A stretch of DNA of 64,000 nucleotides from Actinobacillus sp. Its GTDB lineage: Bacteria > Pseudomonadota > Gammaproteobacteria > Enterobacterales > Pasteurellaceae. The notes beneath the pieces were generated by a model. It was not told the origin of the DNA and made no database searches. It was given only the letters and a program-made list of their open reading frames with translations. The stretch spans positions 62,001-126,000 of the forward strand of contig JAHHQZ010000001.1 in NCBI GenBank assembly GCA_020026075.1. Reading direction: 5' to 3'. This document shows positions 1 through 8,265 of this stretch, one piece after another. A program made the translations under genes and the position numbers. Positions within the stretch are counted from its first letter, which is position 1, and each line of letters begins with the position of its first letter.

Positions 1-356
1 TCGGCAATACCACGCTTGGCGAATAAGGCGTTGAGTGCTTGGCGGTTTGTCCATTTGTAGCGGTAATCTAAATGATCACCGTTGACACATACAAATCGTT
101 TAAATTGGCGGCGTTGATAAGGAAATATTTGCCATTGGTAAGCGGTTGCACTGTAAGCAAATTTCAGACGAAATAAACCTTGCATTGGAAGGCGTTGTTT
201 TGCAAAAAAACTGGCTAAATCAATCAGTTCAGCTTTCGCAAAGCAAGCTTTTGCCGTCTGCTCATAGCGATATTGGTGCTGGGAAAGATTGGCAATGATG
301 CCATTTTCTAAGCATAGCGTTTCAAATAAAGGGAATTGGTCGAGCGTATTTGGCAT
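1..356 (-). CDS. pabC: Aminodeoxychorismate lyase-like class IV aminotransferase (partial, C-terminus outside window)
   Basis: Reading leftwards from an ATG at 356-354, an uninterrupted frame of 118 codons runs off the window edge. Its start has the LFETxxLENG pattern seen at the N-terminus of class IV PLP enzymes of the PabC/IlvE fold, which release pyruvate from 4-amino-4-deoxychorismate to give p-aminobenzoate. The start overlaps the pabB stop (TAATG), so the two are probably translationally coupled. The catalytic lysine region may lie outside the window. The folate role rests mainly on the pabB/pabA neighbours; a general aminotransferase is possible. Confidence 0.75.
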   Translation of the reverse strand, partial: MPNTLDQFPLFETLCLENGIIANLSQHQYRYEQTAKACFAKAELIDLASFFAKQRLPMQGLFRLKFAYSATAYQWQIFPYQRRQFKRFVCVNGDHLDYRYKWTNRQALNALFAKRGIA

Positions 357-1375
357 TAGCGTGGCACCACAGCTTTGGTTAATAATTCAGTATATTCGGC
401 GTGAACATCGCTGTGCAATGTAATACCGCCGCCGCTACGAAAATACAGCCCTTGCGAGGTTTGTTCAATAAAGCGAATAGCCACCGCACTTTGTAAATTT
501 TCGCCGTCAAATACGCCAAAAACGCCAGTGTAATAGCCACGCTGTGCCTGTTCCGCTTGACGGATTATGGCGAGAGTACTGGCTTTGGGTGCACCACTAA
601 TGGAGCCAGCAGGCAGTAGTTTATCAAGCAATGTTCCCAGATTTTCCTGCCAATTTTCTGCTAGATCGCCGCAAATTTCAGAACTTGTTTGAATAATCCC
701 GCCTTGCTCGGTGGGGACGGTTTGCGTAAAACGAAAACGTGGCACACGAATATTTTCAGCAACCATCGCCAAGTCGTTGCGCATTAAATCCACAATGGTG
801 AAATGTTCACGCTGTTCTTTTTCATCAGCGAGCAAGGTTATTATGGCGTTTTTTTCATCGCCTTTTGCAAATGCCTGCGTACCTTTCATTGGAAAGGTAT
901 AAATTTTGTTCGCTTTGGTTTCTACAAAAGCCTCTGGTGAAAAGCACACAAAAGGTGTGGCAAGGTTCGCCATATACAGCTTAAACGGAGCGTGGCTTTG
1001 CTGGTAAAGGGCGGCAAGTGTCGCCTCCGTTTGAAGTAGACTGGCAAACGTTAAGTTCACCAAATAGCTGTCGCCGTGCTGTAAGCCCTGTTGCACCACA
1101 TCAAACGCCCTTTGATAATTTGCAAAACTTGGCGGCGTTACTTGCCAGCAACGAGGCGGCGAACTCGGATTTTCCTGTGGTTTTAGCGAGGAAAATTGAT
1201 AGAAAATCCCCTGTTCAGCACAATCCGCAAGGGGAACCAGCAGGGGCTTTTGCCTTTCAAAATCAATTAAAAAGAAAAAGGCTTGACGTTGCTGACCGAA
1301 TTGGTTGGCATGTTGAATAAAATTTTGCAATGGCGAAATTCCTTTAAAAAATATAAGATATGCCGTCATTTTCAT
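356..1375 (-). CDS. pabB: Aminodeoxychorismate synthase component I
   Basis: The 339-residue chorismate-utilising enzyme aminates chorismate with ammonia from a PabA-type glutaminase, the first step to p-aminobenzoate and folate. The motif PMKGT (162-166) carries the lysine typical of aminodeoxychorismate synthase rather than anthranilate synthase. The active-site stretch PAGSISGAPK (255-264) and the YYTGVFG segment (281-287) are intact. The protein is short because the N-terminal tryptophan-binding domain of the larger TrpE/PabB family is absent. The start at 1375 lies only 12 bp from the divergent pabA start, so the promoters of the two genes must overlap the opposite coding regions. A second ATG two codons downstream is also possible. 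Confidence 0.92.
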   Translation of the reverse strand: MKMTAYLIFFKGISPLQNFIQHANQFGQQRQAFFFLIDFERQKPLLVPLADCAEQGIFYQFSSLKPQENPSSPPRCWQVTPPSFANYQRAFDVVQQGLQHGDSYLVNLTFASLLQTEATLAALYQQSHAPFKLYMANLATPFVCFSPEAFVETKANKIYTFPMKGTQAFAKGDEKNAIITLLADEKEQREHFTIVDLMRNDLAMVAENIRVPRFRFTQTVPTEQGGIIQTSSEICGDLAENWQENLGTLLDKLLPAGSISGAPKASTLAIIRQAEQAQRGYYTGVFGVFDGENLQSAVAIRFIEQTSQGLYFRSGGGITLHSDVHAEYTELLTKAVVPR

Positions 1376-1387
1376 AACGGAAAACCT

Positions 1388-2026
1388 ATGTCAAACCCTG
1401 TTCAAGTGCTTGTGGTGGACAACCACGATTCCTTTACTTTTAATTTAATTGAGCTTTTACGCCAGTTGGGCGTACCATTTCAGCATTGTTTTGTGGAAAA
1501 TTTGCCTAGCGAGCAAACGCTGGTACAGTTTTCGCATTTTTTAATTTCTCCAGGCCCTGACGTGCCAAGTGCTTATCCGCAGTTGAACCGCTTTTGGCGA
1601 TGGGCGGAACAACAGAAACAGATTTCCGTGCTAGGCATTTGTTTAGGGCATCAAAGTTTGTGTGAATTTTTTGGTGGCACGTTGCAACAGCTTGCTAAGC
1701 CACGTCACGGCGAGCAACATTTACTCTATCAACAGACTGAAAATCCACTGTTTAAAGGGCTGCCTGATAAGTTCACTGTGGGGCTTTATCACTCTTGGCA
1801 AGTGGCTCGTCAAACCTTGCCTGCGGTGTTGCAAATCATTGCGAGCAATGGGGTAGGCGATATTTTAGCCGTTGCCCATAAGCATTTGCCGTTTTACGGC
1901 GTGCAGTTTCACCCTGAGTCCATTATGTCGGCTTTTGGTTTGGAAATTTTCACAAACTGGCTGAACGTAGGTCGGAATTTTCGTCAAAATTTTGTCAAAA
2001 ATTCCGCCCCAGTGAAATTAGTCTAA
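1388..2026 (+). CDS. pabA: Aminodeoxychorismate/anthranilate synthase glutaminase component
   Basis: The 212-residue class I glutamine amidotransferase supplies ammonia to PabB. The triad is visible: Cys85 in GICLGHQS, and His175 and Glu177 in GVQFHPES. I chose the ATG at 1388 because the family begins directly with VLVVDNHDSFTFNL; the in-frame upstream extension is not family-like. The last 20 or so residues lie beyond the usual C-terminus and are encoded by an inverted repeat (1968-2010). The end overlaps the convergent mreD end by 9 bp. The gene could equally be called trpG; pairing with pabB favours pabA. Confidence 0.88.
   Translation: MSNPVQVLVVDNHDSFTFNLIELLRQLGVPFQHCFVENLPSEQTLVQFSHFLISPGPDVPSAYPQLNRFWRWAEQQKQISVLGICLGHQSLCEFFGGTLQQLAKPRHGEQHLLYQQTENPLFKGLPDKFTVGLYHSWQVARQTLPAVLQIIASNGVGDILAVAHKHLPFYGVQFHPESIMSAFGLEIFTNWLNVGRNFRQNFVKNSAPVKLV
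1968..2010. repeat. Inverted GGYYGGAATWTT pair inside the pabA 3' end
   Basis: Forward arm GGTCGGAATTTT at 1970-1981, AT-rich spacer, reverse arm AAAATTCCGCCC at 1997-2008. It is translated as the PabA tail and sits just before two convergent stops, so it may also act in transcript ending. Confidence 0.8.
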
Positions 2027-2506
2027 ATTCAAACGGCAGCAAACTTTGCGCAATAAAATTGCCACCCAAGGCCAGAGTAAGCCACTTAACAAAGCGCCGT
2101 AAAACTCGGCGGGGTTGAAACTGGCGTGATAGAGAAGAAGGGCAATTAAAAATAACCCAATGCGAATGGCTGCGACTGCGATAATGAGCAACAAGGCTTG
2201 AATCCACACCGCAAGGTTGCGCAAGCCTTGATAATTCACGCTAATTAAGTAGGCGAAAATCACCAACACGAATGCGTGCATTCCTAAAAGTGAGCCTGTG
2301 AGAAAATCCCAGCCTAGCCCTAGCCAAAAAGCAGCTCCAATATTGATTTTATGGGGTAAAGCGATAATCCAATACATTAACACCATTACTAGCCACGCAG
2401 GCTGCCAACCCTGCCATTCCTGCGGCCACGGCAGGACTTCTAAGGCTAAGGCAAATAGGAAAAATAAAATAATTGCAAGATACTGAGAACAACGAATTTT
2501 TTGCAT
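2018..2506 (-). CDS. mreD: Rod shape-determining membrane protein MreD
   Basis: The 162-residue, very hydrophobic protein has about five predicted membrane segments and sits directly after mreC, the conserved place of MreD. MreD is an inner-membrane part of the elongasome that links MreB filaments to cell-wall synthesis. The length matches the family (about 160). The mreC stop is 9 bp upstream, so the two are cotranscribed. The stop region overlaps the convergent pabA stop by 9 bp. Identification rests on hydropathy and on position in mreBCD more than on single motifs. Confidence 0.9.
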   Translation of the reverse strand: MQKIRCSQYLAIILFFLFALALEVLPWPQEWQGWQPAWLVMVLMYWIIALPHKINIGAAFWLGLGWDFLTGSLLGMHAFVLVIFAYLISVNYQGLRNLAVWIQALLLIIAVAAIRIGLFLIALLLYHASFNPAEFYGALLSGLLWPWVAILLRKVCCRLNLD

Positions 2507-2515
2507 AAGGTTTCC

Positions 2516-3454
2516 TTATTCGCTTTTTGGCTGCGGCGGTTGCGGAGCAGGTGCAAGGGTTTTGCTTAAACGCTGCGTAACCAAATGATGAACTTCCTCA
2601 GGGGTAATATTTTTTGCACGATGCAACTCTTTGCTCGTTGGCCATACGAGTAGCACATCTCGCAAGCCTGCAAGACTCGCTTTGGGTTTAGCAATAATGG
2701 TGGCGAAATAATTTTGTTTATTACGTGAAATTTTTTCTACTGTTGCCACAGGGAACCCTTCTGGAAAACGTCCGCTCAAGCCAGAAGTAACGAGCAAATC
2801 ACCCACTTTAATATCCGTGGAGCGTGGTACGTTTTCGAGAACAAGCTCATCGCTATGCCCTGTGCCTGTGGCGATCATTCGAACATCGTTACGCAACACT
2901 TGCACTGGAATGGCGTGGGAAACATCGCTAATTAACAGCACACGGCTCGTATGCGCCCCTGTGGCAATCACTTGCCCTACGACTCCTTTTTCATCAATCA
3001 CTGGCTGCCCTACAAAAGCCCCATCTTCACTGCCTTGATTTACCACAATTTGTTGATGGTAGTTTGTATTTTCAGCGTTGATGACCTGTGCAATTTTTTT
3101 CAACTCATCTTTACGCAAGGGGGAATTGAGCAACAAACGCAGGCGTTGGTTTTCAACTTTGAGCTGATCAAGCAACAACAAATCTGCATTTTTTTGCTTA
3201 AGCTCGGCGTGCAGTACTTTATTTTCAATTTGCAACTGCTGGCGAGAAACCATATTGCTGGATACGCCGTCAAGAAAATAGCTTGATCCATTCACAAAAT
3301 AATAAAAGCCGCTCACTGCAATTTCCATCATATTGCGCACGCTCACCATTGTGGGGAGCTTTTCACTATCGGCAACCATTAAGGCAATGCAAGCGACAAG
3401 GGCTAAAAATAAGCGAATCCCTAAGGCTGGCATTCGCATAAACAATAATTTCAT
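2516..3454 (-). CDS. mreC: Rod shape-determining protein MreC
   Basis: The 312-residue protein is anchored by one N-terminal membrane helix (about residues 11-29). A periplasmic coiled coil follows (about 72-115, rich in leucine and charged residues), then the beta-rich MreC domain with the segments GFPVGQPVIDEKGVVGQV-like (about 148-165) and GDLLVTSGLSGRFPEGFPV (about 224-242). It links cytoplasmic MreB with PBP2/RodA during lateral wall growth. It lies between mreB and mreD. The C-terminus is proline-rich. Confidence 0.95.
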   Translation of the reverse strand: MKLLFMRMPALGIRLFLALVACIALMVADSEKLPTMVSVRNMMEIAVSGFYYFVNGSSYFLDGVSSNMVSRQQLQIENKVLHAELKQKNADLLLLDQLKVENQRLRLLLNSPLRKDELKKIAQVINAENTNYHQQIVVNQGSEDGAFVGQPVIDEKGVVGQVIATGAHTSRVLLISDVSHAIPVQVLRNDVRMIATGTGHSDELVLENVPRSTDIKVGDLLVTSGLSGRFPEGFPVATVEKISRNKQNYFATIIAKPKASLAGLRDVLLVWPTSKELHRAKNITPEEVHHLVTQRLSKTLAPAPQPPQPKSE

Positions 3455-3488
3455 TCGACCGTTCTAGTTAATTTATTGAAATTAAAAG

Positions 3489-3516
3489 AAAAGTGCGACC
3501 TAAGCCGCACTTCCTT
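3489..3516 (-). terminator. Hairpin between mreB and mreC
   Basis: Arms AAGTGCG (3491-3497) and CGCACTT (3506-3512), followed on the minus strand by a T-rich run. It resembles the paired Hin-type uptake-sequence terminators of Haemophilus, but neither arm is a full AAGTGCGGT core. Being inside the operon it probably attenuates mreCD relative to mreB. Confidence 0.5.
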
Positions 3517-3525
3517 TGTGTAGCG

Positions 3526-4578
3526 TTATAACTCTTCTGTAAAAAGATCACCGCCGTTTGTGTCAATCATTTGTAATGCTTCACCGCCACCACGAGCCAC
3601 ACAAGTGAGTGGATCCTCGGCGATTAACACTGGCACGCCAGTATATTCGCTGAGCAATACGTCAATGTTACGCAATAATGCACCGCCACCCGTTAGCACA
3701 ATGCCACGCTCAAAAATATCCGCTGCGTGTTCTGGTTGACATTCTTCCAACGCTTTTTTGACCGCAGATTTAATCCCACCTAATGGACCGCTCAATGCTT
3801 TAAGAATATCTTCCGAGGTTAATATAAAAGCACGTGGACCGCCAGCCTTAATACTATGACCGTGAACTTCCATACTTTTTACTTCATCATCTTCGCCTAA
3901 ATATGCAGTACCGATTTCTTTTTTAATGCGTTCAGCGGTTGGTTCACCAATGATGGAGTCAAATTCTTGGCGCACATAATTTACAATGGCTTCATCAAAT
4001 TTATCCCCACCCACACGTGCAGACGCTGAATAAACAATTCCGTTTAAAGCGATCACTGCAACTTCCGTTGTACCGCCACCGATGTCGATAACCATTGAGC
4101 CAGTGGAAGTTGAAACCGGCAATTTAGCACCGATTGCCGCAGCCATTGGTTCTTCAATTAAGTACACTTCACGTGCGCCAGCTCCCATTGCAGACTCACG
4201 AATAGCACGGCGTTCAACTTGGGTTGCCCCTGCTGGCACACACACTAAAACACGTGGGCTTGGACGCATAAAATTGTTGCGGTGAACTTGTTTAATAAAA
4301 TATTGCAACATTTTTTCAGTGACAAAAAAGTCCGCAATTACACCGTCTTTCATTGGACGAATGGCCTCAATGCTTTTTGGTGTACGACCTAACATTGATT
4401 TTGCCTCGTGCCCCACACTCGCAATGCTTTTCATTGCCCCAGTGCGATCTTTACGAATCGCCACGACGGAGGGCTCATCAAGAACAATACCTTGATTTTT
4501 CACATAAATTAGTGTGTTTGCTGTACCGAGATCGATTGAGAGATCATTAGAAAATAATCCACGAAATTTTTTAAACAT
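3526..4578 (-). CDS. mreB: Actin-like cell shape protein MreB
   Basis: The 350-residue bacterial actin polymerises under the inner membrane and positions the wall elongation machinery. Visible are the phosphate-1 motif near the N-terminus ([13 protein letters not shown]), the phosphate-2 motif [15 protein letters not shown] (about 162-176) and the adenosine motif [15 protein letters not shown] (about 293-307). The length is near the family norm (347). It is the first gene of mreBCD. The 219-bp gap upstream, which must hold its promoter, also contains one copy of the inverted GGYYGGAATWTT element. Confidence 0.98.
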   Translation of the reverse strand: MFKKFRGLFSNDLSIDLGTANTLIYVKNQGIVLDEPSVVAIRKDRTGAMKSIASVGHEAKSMLGRTPKSIEAIRPMKDGVIADFFVTEKMLQYFIKQVHRNNFMRPSPRVLVCVPAGATQVERRAIRESAMGAGAREVYLIEEPMAAAIGAKLPVSTSTGSMVIDIGGGTTEVAVIALNGIVYSASARVGGDKFDEAIVNYVRQEFDSIIGEPTAERIKKEIGTAYLGEDDEVKSMEVHGHSIKAGGPRAFILTSEDILKALSGPLGGIKSAVKKALEECQPEHAADIFERGIVLTGGGALLRNIDVLLSEYTGVPVLIAEDPLTCVARGGGEALQMIDTNGGDLFTEEL

Positions 4579-4712
4579 AAGTCTTCCATTGCTAAAATTT
4601 TAAGTTACTACGCTCATTGCTAAACGCAAAAAAATTGCCGTTAATGTAACAGAAAACCTCTGTAATCAACAGTGATTTTTTATGCAATCACCGAATAAAT
4701 TTACATAAAAAA

Positions 4713-4758
4713 GAAGGCCGGAATTTTGCTAAAAATTTTAACAAATATTCCAACCCCC
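4713..4758. repeat. Degenerate GGYYGGAATWTT inverted pair upstream of mreB
   Basis: Forward arm GGCCGGAATTTT from 4716; the reverse arm is decayed (AAATATTCCAACCCC, 4743-4757). It lies between the end of the upstream lipoprotein gene and mreB, where it could end the lipoprotein transcript. Confidence 0.7.
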
Positions 4759-4797
4759 TATGACGAGCAAAATACGAAAAAATTCAGCTTTGCTTAA

Positions 4798-5448
4798 TTA
4801 TTTTTTCGCATCTTTTTCAGCTTTTTCATCAGCTTTTGCAGGTTGAGCTGCCTTTTCTTGTTGAGCAAGCAAATTATTTAATGTGAAATCTACCATTGCT
4901 GGGGTGTTTACGATAACGCCTGTACCGTTTGGATAAATAACGTTACCTGCAACGATCAACACATCAAGTTTCACTTTTTTCGGATCCGCTTGAATCGCTT
5001 TCTGAAGATCAGCACTGTACGCTTCTAATTTACGGTTGAACATTACATCAAGTGCTTTGTCTTGTGCTGGGTATGGCTGTTCAAAACGTAGGGAAATTGG
5101 CTGAACATCGATGTATTTATCGCCAGATTTCACTACCGCAAACCATTGCACCGCCGCAAGTGGTTCGTTACCAATGTTTTTAAAATCATAATGGTAAACC
5201 ACGAATGGCATGCCAGCTTTGTCTTTGGCAAAATCAATTTTGCTGGTTTTCACTTCTACCGCTTGTTGGAATTGCTTCAATAAACCTTCTTGGATATTAG
5301 CTAATTTTAGCACTTTGTTAGCAGCAGGTTGTGCTTGTTCAGCGGTCGATTTAGTAGGTTCGCTTTTAGTTTCTTTATCGTTACAAGCAGTCAATGCCAA
5401 GGTTGCGGCAAGTACGCTGGTAACTAACGCAGTTCTTTTTAATTTCAT
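4798..5448 (-). CDS. Unrecognised lipoprotein
   Basis: The 216-residue protein has a clear lipoprotein signal: basic start, hydrophobic core, lipobox LTAC with the acceptor Cys at 22. A short charged linker (23-45) follows, then a compact globular region (about 46-195) containing the segment YHYDFKNIGNEPLAAVQWF, and an Ala/Lys-rich tail (196-216). Asp follows the Cys at +3 and Asn at +2, so sorting is uncertain. I do not recognise the family. It lies 88 bp after tolA in the same direction, behind a hairpin, so it may be read partly with the tol genes. An envelope role is only an inference from location and signal. Confidence 0.75.
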   Translation of the reverse strand: MKLKRTALVTSVLAATLALTACNDKETKSEPTKSTAEQAQPAANKVLKLANIQEGLLKQFQQAVEVKTSKIDFAKDKAGMPFVVYHYDFKNIGNEPLAAVQWFAVVKSGDKYIDVQPISLRFEQPYPAQDKALDVMFNRKLEAYSADLQKAIQADPKKVKLDVLIVAGNVIYPNGTGVIVNTPAMVDFTLNNLLAQQEKAAQPAKADEKAEKDAKK

Positions 5449-5470
5449 ACTATCCTCTGAGAAATTTTAA

Positions 5471-5507
5471 GGTAAAAAACGGGGAACGCATTCTAGCCGT
5501 TTTTTAT
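5471..5507 (-). terminator. Weak hairpin downstream of tolA
   Basis: An A6CGG stretch and a CCGT6 stretch about 14 nt apart form an 8-bp stem whose minus-strand end is a T run. It lies 30 bp past the tolA stop and before the lipoprotein gene. Confidence 0.4.
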
Positions 5508-5536
5508 CATTGGGTAAAGAATACGCAAAACATCCC

Positions 5537-6619
5537 TTAATGGGTAAAGGTATATGTTTGAATACGGGCTTGATGATTCGGCGGTGCTGGCAAAACTTGC
5601 GTACGAGCAATGGATTCCATCGCAGCACCACAAGCTGGCACGGAGCCTTGCACTCGCTCTGTATTCGTAATATCTCCATTAGCAGCAATATGGATGCGTA
5701 CTACGCAGGTTTCACCTGCCAAAAATTTATTCGCAGCAAAATTGCGCTGTAATGGAATGCAAATGTCGTGCAAGTATCCAGTTAATTTTGAGCAGGTTTC
5801 TTCACCTTTCGCTCGTTGACCGCCTTGTGCTGTTTGGCTGGTTGCGTTGGTAACGCTTAATGTTGAACCATCTAAAAACTCATCAACGGAACGTAATTGT
5901 GCTTGGTATTTACGTTCTTCTGCTAGTGTTTTTTTCGCTTTTTCCGCCTCTCTCGCTTTAGTTTGAGCAAGTTTTTCCGCTTCTGCTTTGGCGAGTGCCT
6001 CTGCTTTTAGGCGTTTTTGCAATTCGGCTTTTTCTTGTGCCGCTTGCGCTGCCTTTTGTTGTGCAAGCTGTTCGGCTTTTAAGCGTGCAGCTAATTCTGC
6101 TTTGGCTTGAGCTTCTAGTTTTGCTTTTTCTTGGGCAAGTTGGGCGGCTTTTTGCTGTGCAAGCTGTTCAGCTTTCAAGCGAGCGGCTAATTCCGCTTTG
6201 GCTTGTGCCTCTAATTTTGCTTTTTCTTGGGCTAGCTGTTCCGCTTTTTGTTTCGCAAGTTGTTCTGCTTGCTGTTTAGCCAGTTGCTCTGCTTTTAATC
6301 TAGCCTCTAAGGCGGCTTTTTCTTCGGCGGCACGGCGTTTTTCAGCGGCGATTTTCGCTTGCTTTTGGCGAGCGATTTCCGCTTTTCTGGCTCGTTCAGC
6401 CGCTTGTTGAGCAAGTAGAGTATCGGTGTTGATCATCACGGCATCAATGCGTTCACCCTTAGGTGCATTGCCTTTTGCCCCTTTGGGTGGTTCGAAAAAA
6501 AACAGCCCTGCCAGTAACGCAAGCAAGCCAACGTGTAACACAACGGACAGCAAAAATGCCCCTGCACTGTTTTTTTTCTTTGGTTTCAGCAATTCTTGCT
6601 CTGCCTGTAATTGACTCAT
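5537..6619 (-). CDS. tolA: Tol-Pal envelope protein TolA
   Basis: The 360-residue protein has one membrane helix (about 19-42), a long alanine/lysine/glutamate coiled coil (about 70-245) and a folded C-terminal domain (about 268-360) with paired cysteines in the pattern seen in TolA domain III. TolA spans the periplasm and couples the TolQR proton motor to Pal during outer-membrane constriction. The coiled coil includes a near-identical tandem copy of a 32-residue unit around 6040-6240. It follows tolR with a 2-bp gap. It is the last gene of the cluster here, whereas tolB normally follows tolA. Confidence 0.95.
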   Translation of the reverse strand: MSQLQAEQELLKPKKKNSAGAFLLSVVLHVGLLALLAGLFFFEPPKGAKGNAPKGERIDAVMINTDTLLAQQAAERARKAEIARQKQAKIAAEKRRAAEEKAALEARLKAEQLAKQQAEQLAKQKAEQLAQEKAKLEAQAKAELAARLKAEQLAQQKAAQLAQEKAKLEAQAKAELAARLKAEQLAQQKAAQAAQEKAELQKRLKAEALAKAEAEKLAQTKAREAEKAKKTLAEERKYQAQLRSVDEFLDGSTLSVTNATSQTAQGGQRAKGEETCSKLTGYLHDICIPLQRNFAANKFLAGETCVVRIHIAANGDITNTERVQGSVPACGAAMESIARTQVLPAPPNHQARIQTYTFTH

Positions 6620-6621
6620 TG

Positions 6622-7056
6622 CTACTTTCCTTCGTTGATGGCGTGCGTCATTAAGCCAACGGACTTAATCCCTGCGCTGTGCAATAAATCCAATGCGTCT
6701 ACCACTTCTTGATACGCTACCGTTCTAGCCCCCCCAACTAAGAACACTGCCTTAGGGTTGCGTTTGTGTTCAGCACTGGCAAGACTTTGGGCTTCTTTGG
6801 TGCTTAAATCATTGTAGGCTTTGCCGTTGATGGTTAGGCGATATTGGCCTTTATCTGGCACTTCCAAAATCACCGCAGACACGTTTTCGCTACTTAAATT
6901 TTCCGTTTGCTGTGCGTCTGGTAATTCCACGCGTACACTTTGGTTGATCACAGGGGCGGTGGCCATAAAAATGAGCAATAGCACCAACAGCACGTCCAAA
7001 AATGGCACGATGTTAATTTCTGCTTTTATTTGGCGGCGGCGATGGTGTTTCGACAT
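6622..7056 (-). CDS. tolR: Tol-Pal motor subunit TolR
   Basis: The 144-residue ExbD/TolR-family protein has a short basic cytoplasmic start and one membrane helix (about 14-37) carrying the essential aspartate (Asp21, in VPFLDVLL). A periplasmic domain completes it. With TolQ it forms the proton-driven motor that energises TolA. The length agrees with TolR (about 140). It lies 51 bp after tolQ, a gap containing one half of the GGYYGGAATWTT motif. Confidence 0.97.
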   Translation of the reverse strand: MSKHHRRRQIKAEINIVPFLDVLLVLLLIFMATAPVINQSVRVELPDAQQTENLSSENVSAVILEVPDKGQYRLTINGKAYNDLSTKEAQSLASAEHKRNPKAVFLVGGARTVAYQEVVDALDLLHSAGIKSVGLMTHAINEGK

Positions 7057-7087
7057 AGTTTTTCCTTTTTATTCGTTAAAAAAATGC

Positions 7088-7105
7088 AAAATATTCCGGC
7101 CTAGC
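7088..7105 (+). repeat. Single GGYYGGAATWTT half-copy between tolQ and tolR
   Basis: Reverse-oriented AATATTCCGGCC followed by TAG. No full partner arm is present, although the next bases (CTAGCCATTAGGC) could pair weakly. Confidence 0.7.
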
Positions 7106-7107
7106 CA

Positions 7108-7782
7108 TTAGGCATTGCCTAAAATGTGGCGATGTAAAATCGTGGTAAATTCCTCGATGAAATTTTCGTACTGCTGTTCCACTTTGTTTAAACGCAAACT
7201 CAAACGGTTATACGCCATTACTGCGGGAATCGCTGCAAACAAACCCACAGCGGTGGCGATCAGGGCCTCTGCAATACCTGGTGCAACCATTTGGAGCGTG
7301 GCTTGTTGAGCGCCGCTTAACGCCATAAAGGCTGCCATAATGCCCCACACGGTGCCGAATAAGCCGATGTACGGACTAACGGACGCTACGGTGCCGAGAA
7401 ACGGAATGGTGTTTTCTAGCTCGTCAATTTCTCGGTTCATCGCAAGGTTCATCGCACGCACGCTGCCTTGTAAAATGTTGTCTTTCGCCTGCGGATTCAT
7501 TTCTTTTAGGCGTACATATTCTTTAAAACCTACGTAGAAAATTTGGGCATTGCCTGTGAGCGATTGGCGGTTGTGGTCAAGACCGTCATACAATTTGTAT
7601 AAATCTTCACCTGACCAAAAACGTTGCTGAAACTGTGCACTGGCTTGCTGGGCTTGGCGTAGCAAAAAGTTGCGTTTAAAAATAATCGTCCAAGAAAGAA
7701 TGGATAAAATCACTAACAAGGTAATAACCGCTTGCACCACAATGCTAGCGTCTAAAAAAATTTGTACGAGATTAAGGTTCAT
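7108..7782 (-). CDS. tolQ: Tol-Pal motor subunit TolQ
   Basis: The 224-residue MotA/TolQ/ExbB-family protein has three membrane segments (about 15-35, 130-155, 165-190). The family segment SPYIGLFGTVWGIMAAF lies at about 135-151. It forms the pentameric channel around TolR. The length matches TolQ (about 228). It starts 5 bp after the ybgC stop, the usual ybgC-tolQ-tolR-tolA order. Confidence 0.97.
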   Translation of the reverse strand: MNLNLVQIFLDASIVVQAVITLLVILSILSWTIIFKRNFLLRQAQQASAQFQQRFWSGEDLYKLYDGLDHNRQSLTGNAQIFYVGFKEYVRLKEMNPQAKDNILQGSVRAMNLAMNREIDELENTIPFLGTVASVSPYIGLFGTVWGIMAAFMALSGAQQATLQMVAPGIAEALIATAVGLFAAIPAVMAYNRLSLRLNKVEQQYENFIEEFTTILHRHILGNA

Positions 7783-7787
7783 AAAAA

Positions 7788-8195
7788 CTACTCTTTGGGG
7801 GTTGAAAGCAACTGTTTTAAGGCTGCTGGTAAGGGTTGCGGTTTCATTTTGCTTAAATTAACGCAAGCGATAATGAATAGGGCTTTGCACAAGGCGGTAT
7901 CGCCGTGCATTAAGTGCTGTTCAAAAAAGACGGTTGCGCCACGAATTTCGCTAATGCTAGTGGTAACCAGCAATGCGTCATCTAAGCGAGCAGGCAAAAT
8001 AAAATCAATGTCAGCTTTTTTTACCACGAAAGCGAGATCAAACTCGTCAATCAACGATTGTTGCGACACGCCAAACTGACGTAAGTATTCGGTTCTCGCA
8101 CGTTCAAAAAAGTGCAAATAGCGTGCGTGATACACCACGCCACCAGCGTCCGTGTCTTCATAGTACACACGAATGGGAAATTGTTGTTCTGTCAT
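7788..8195 (-). CDS. ybgC: Acyl-CoA thioesterase YbgC
   Basis: The 135-residue hot-dog-fold thioesterase has the signature YYEDTDAGGVVYHARY at residues 11-26, including the catalytic Asp of the DTDAGG motif. YbgC hydrolyses acyl-CoA esters and is thought to act in phospholipid metabolism next to the Tol machinery. In most gammaproteobacteria it opens the tol operon. Here it follows pal, separated by 70 bp that are largely filled by an inverted repeat. Confidence 0.95.
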   Translation of the reverse strand: MTEQQFPIRVYYEDTDAGGVVYHARYLHFFERARTEYLRQFGVSQQSLIDEFDLAFVVKKADIDFILPARLDDALLVTTSISEIRGATVFFEQHLMHGDTALCKALFIIACVNLSKMKPQPLPAALKQLLSTPKE

Positions 8196-8205
8196 AAAAA
8201 TTCCT

Positions 8206-8252
8206 TAAAAATTCCGACCTAGCATTAAACAAAACTGCTAGGCCGGAATATT
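8206..8252. repeat. Inverted GGYYGGAATWTT pair at the pal/ybgC junction
   Basis: Reverse arm AAAATTCCGACCTAGC, a loop of about 14 nt, then GCTAGGCCGGAATATT. The arms pair through TAGC/GCTA, so this is the outward topology with the AT tracts outside the stem. It sits where the usual tol order is broken. Confidence 0.85.
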
Positions 8253-8265
8253 ACGTTAAATTTTA

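Noticed and set aside
3489..3516. Paired Hin-type uptake sequence
   Set aside because: Arms match only AAGTGCG; the final GT of the nine-base core is missing on both sides.
5995..6410. Open frames opposite the tolA coiled coil
   Set aside because: Low-complexity mirrors of the TolA repeat with no start signal or homology.
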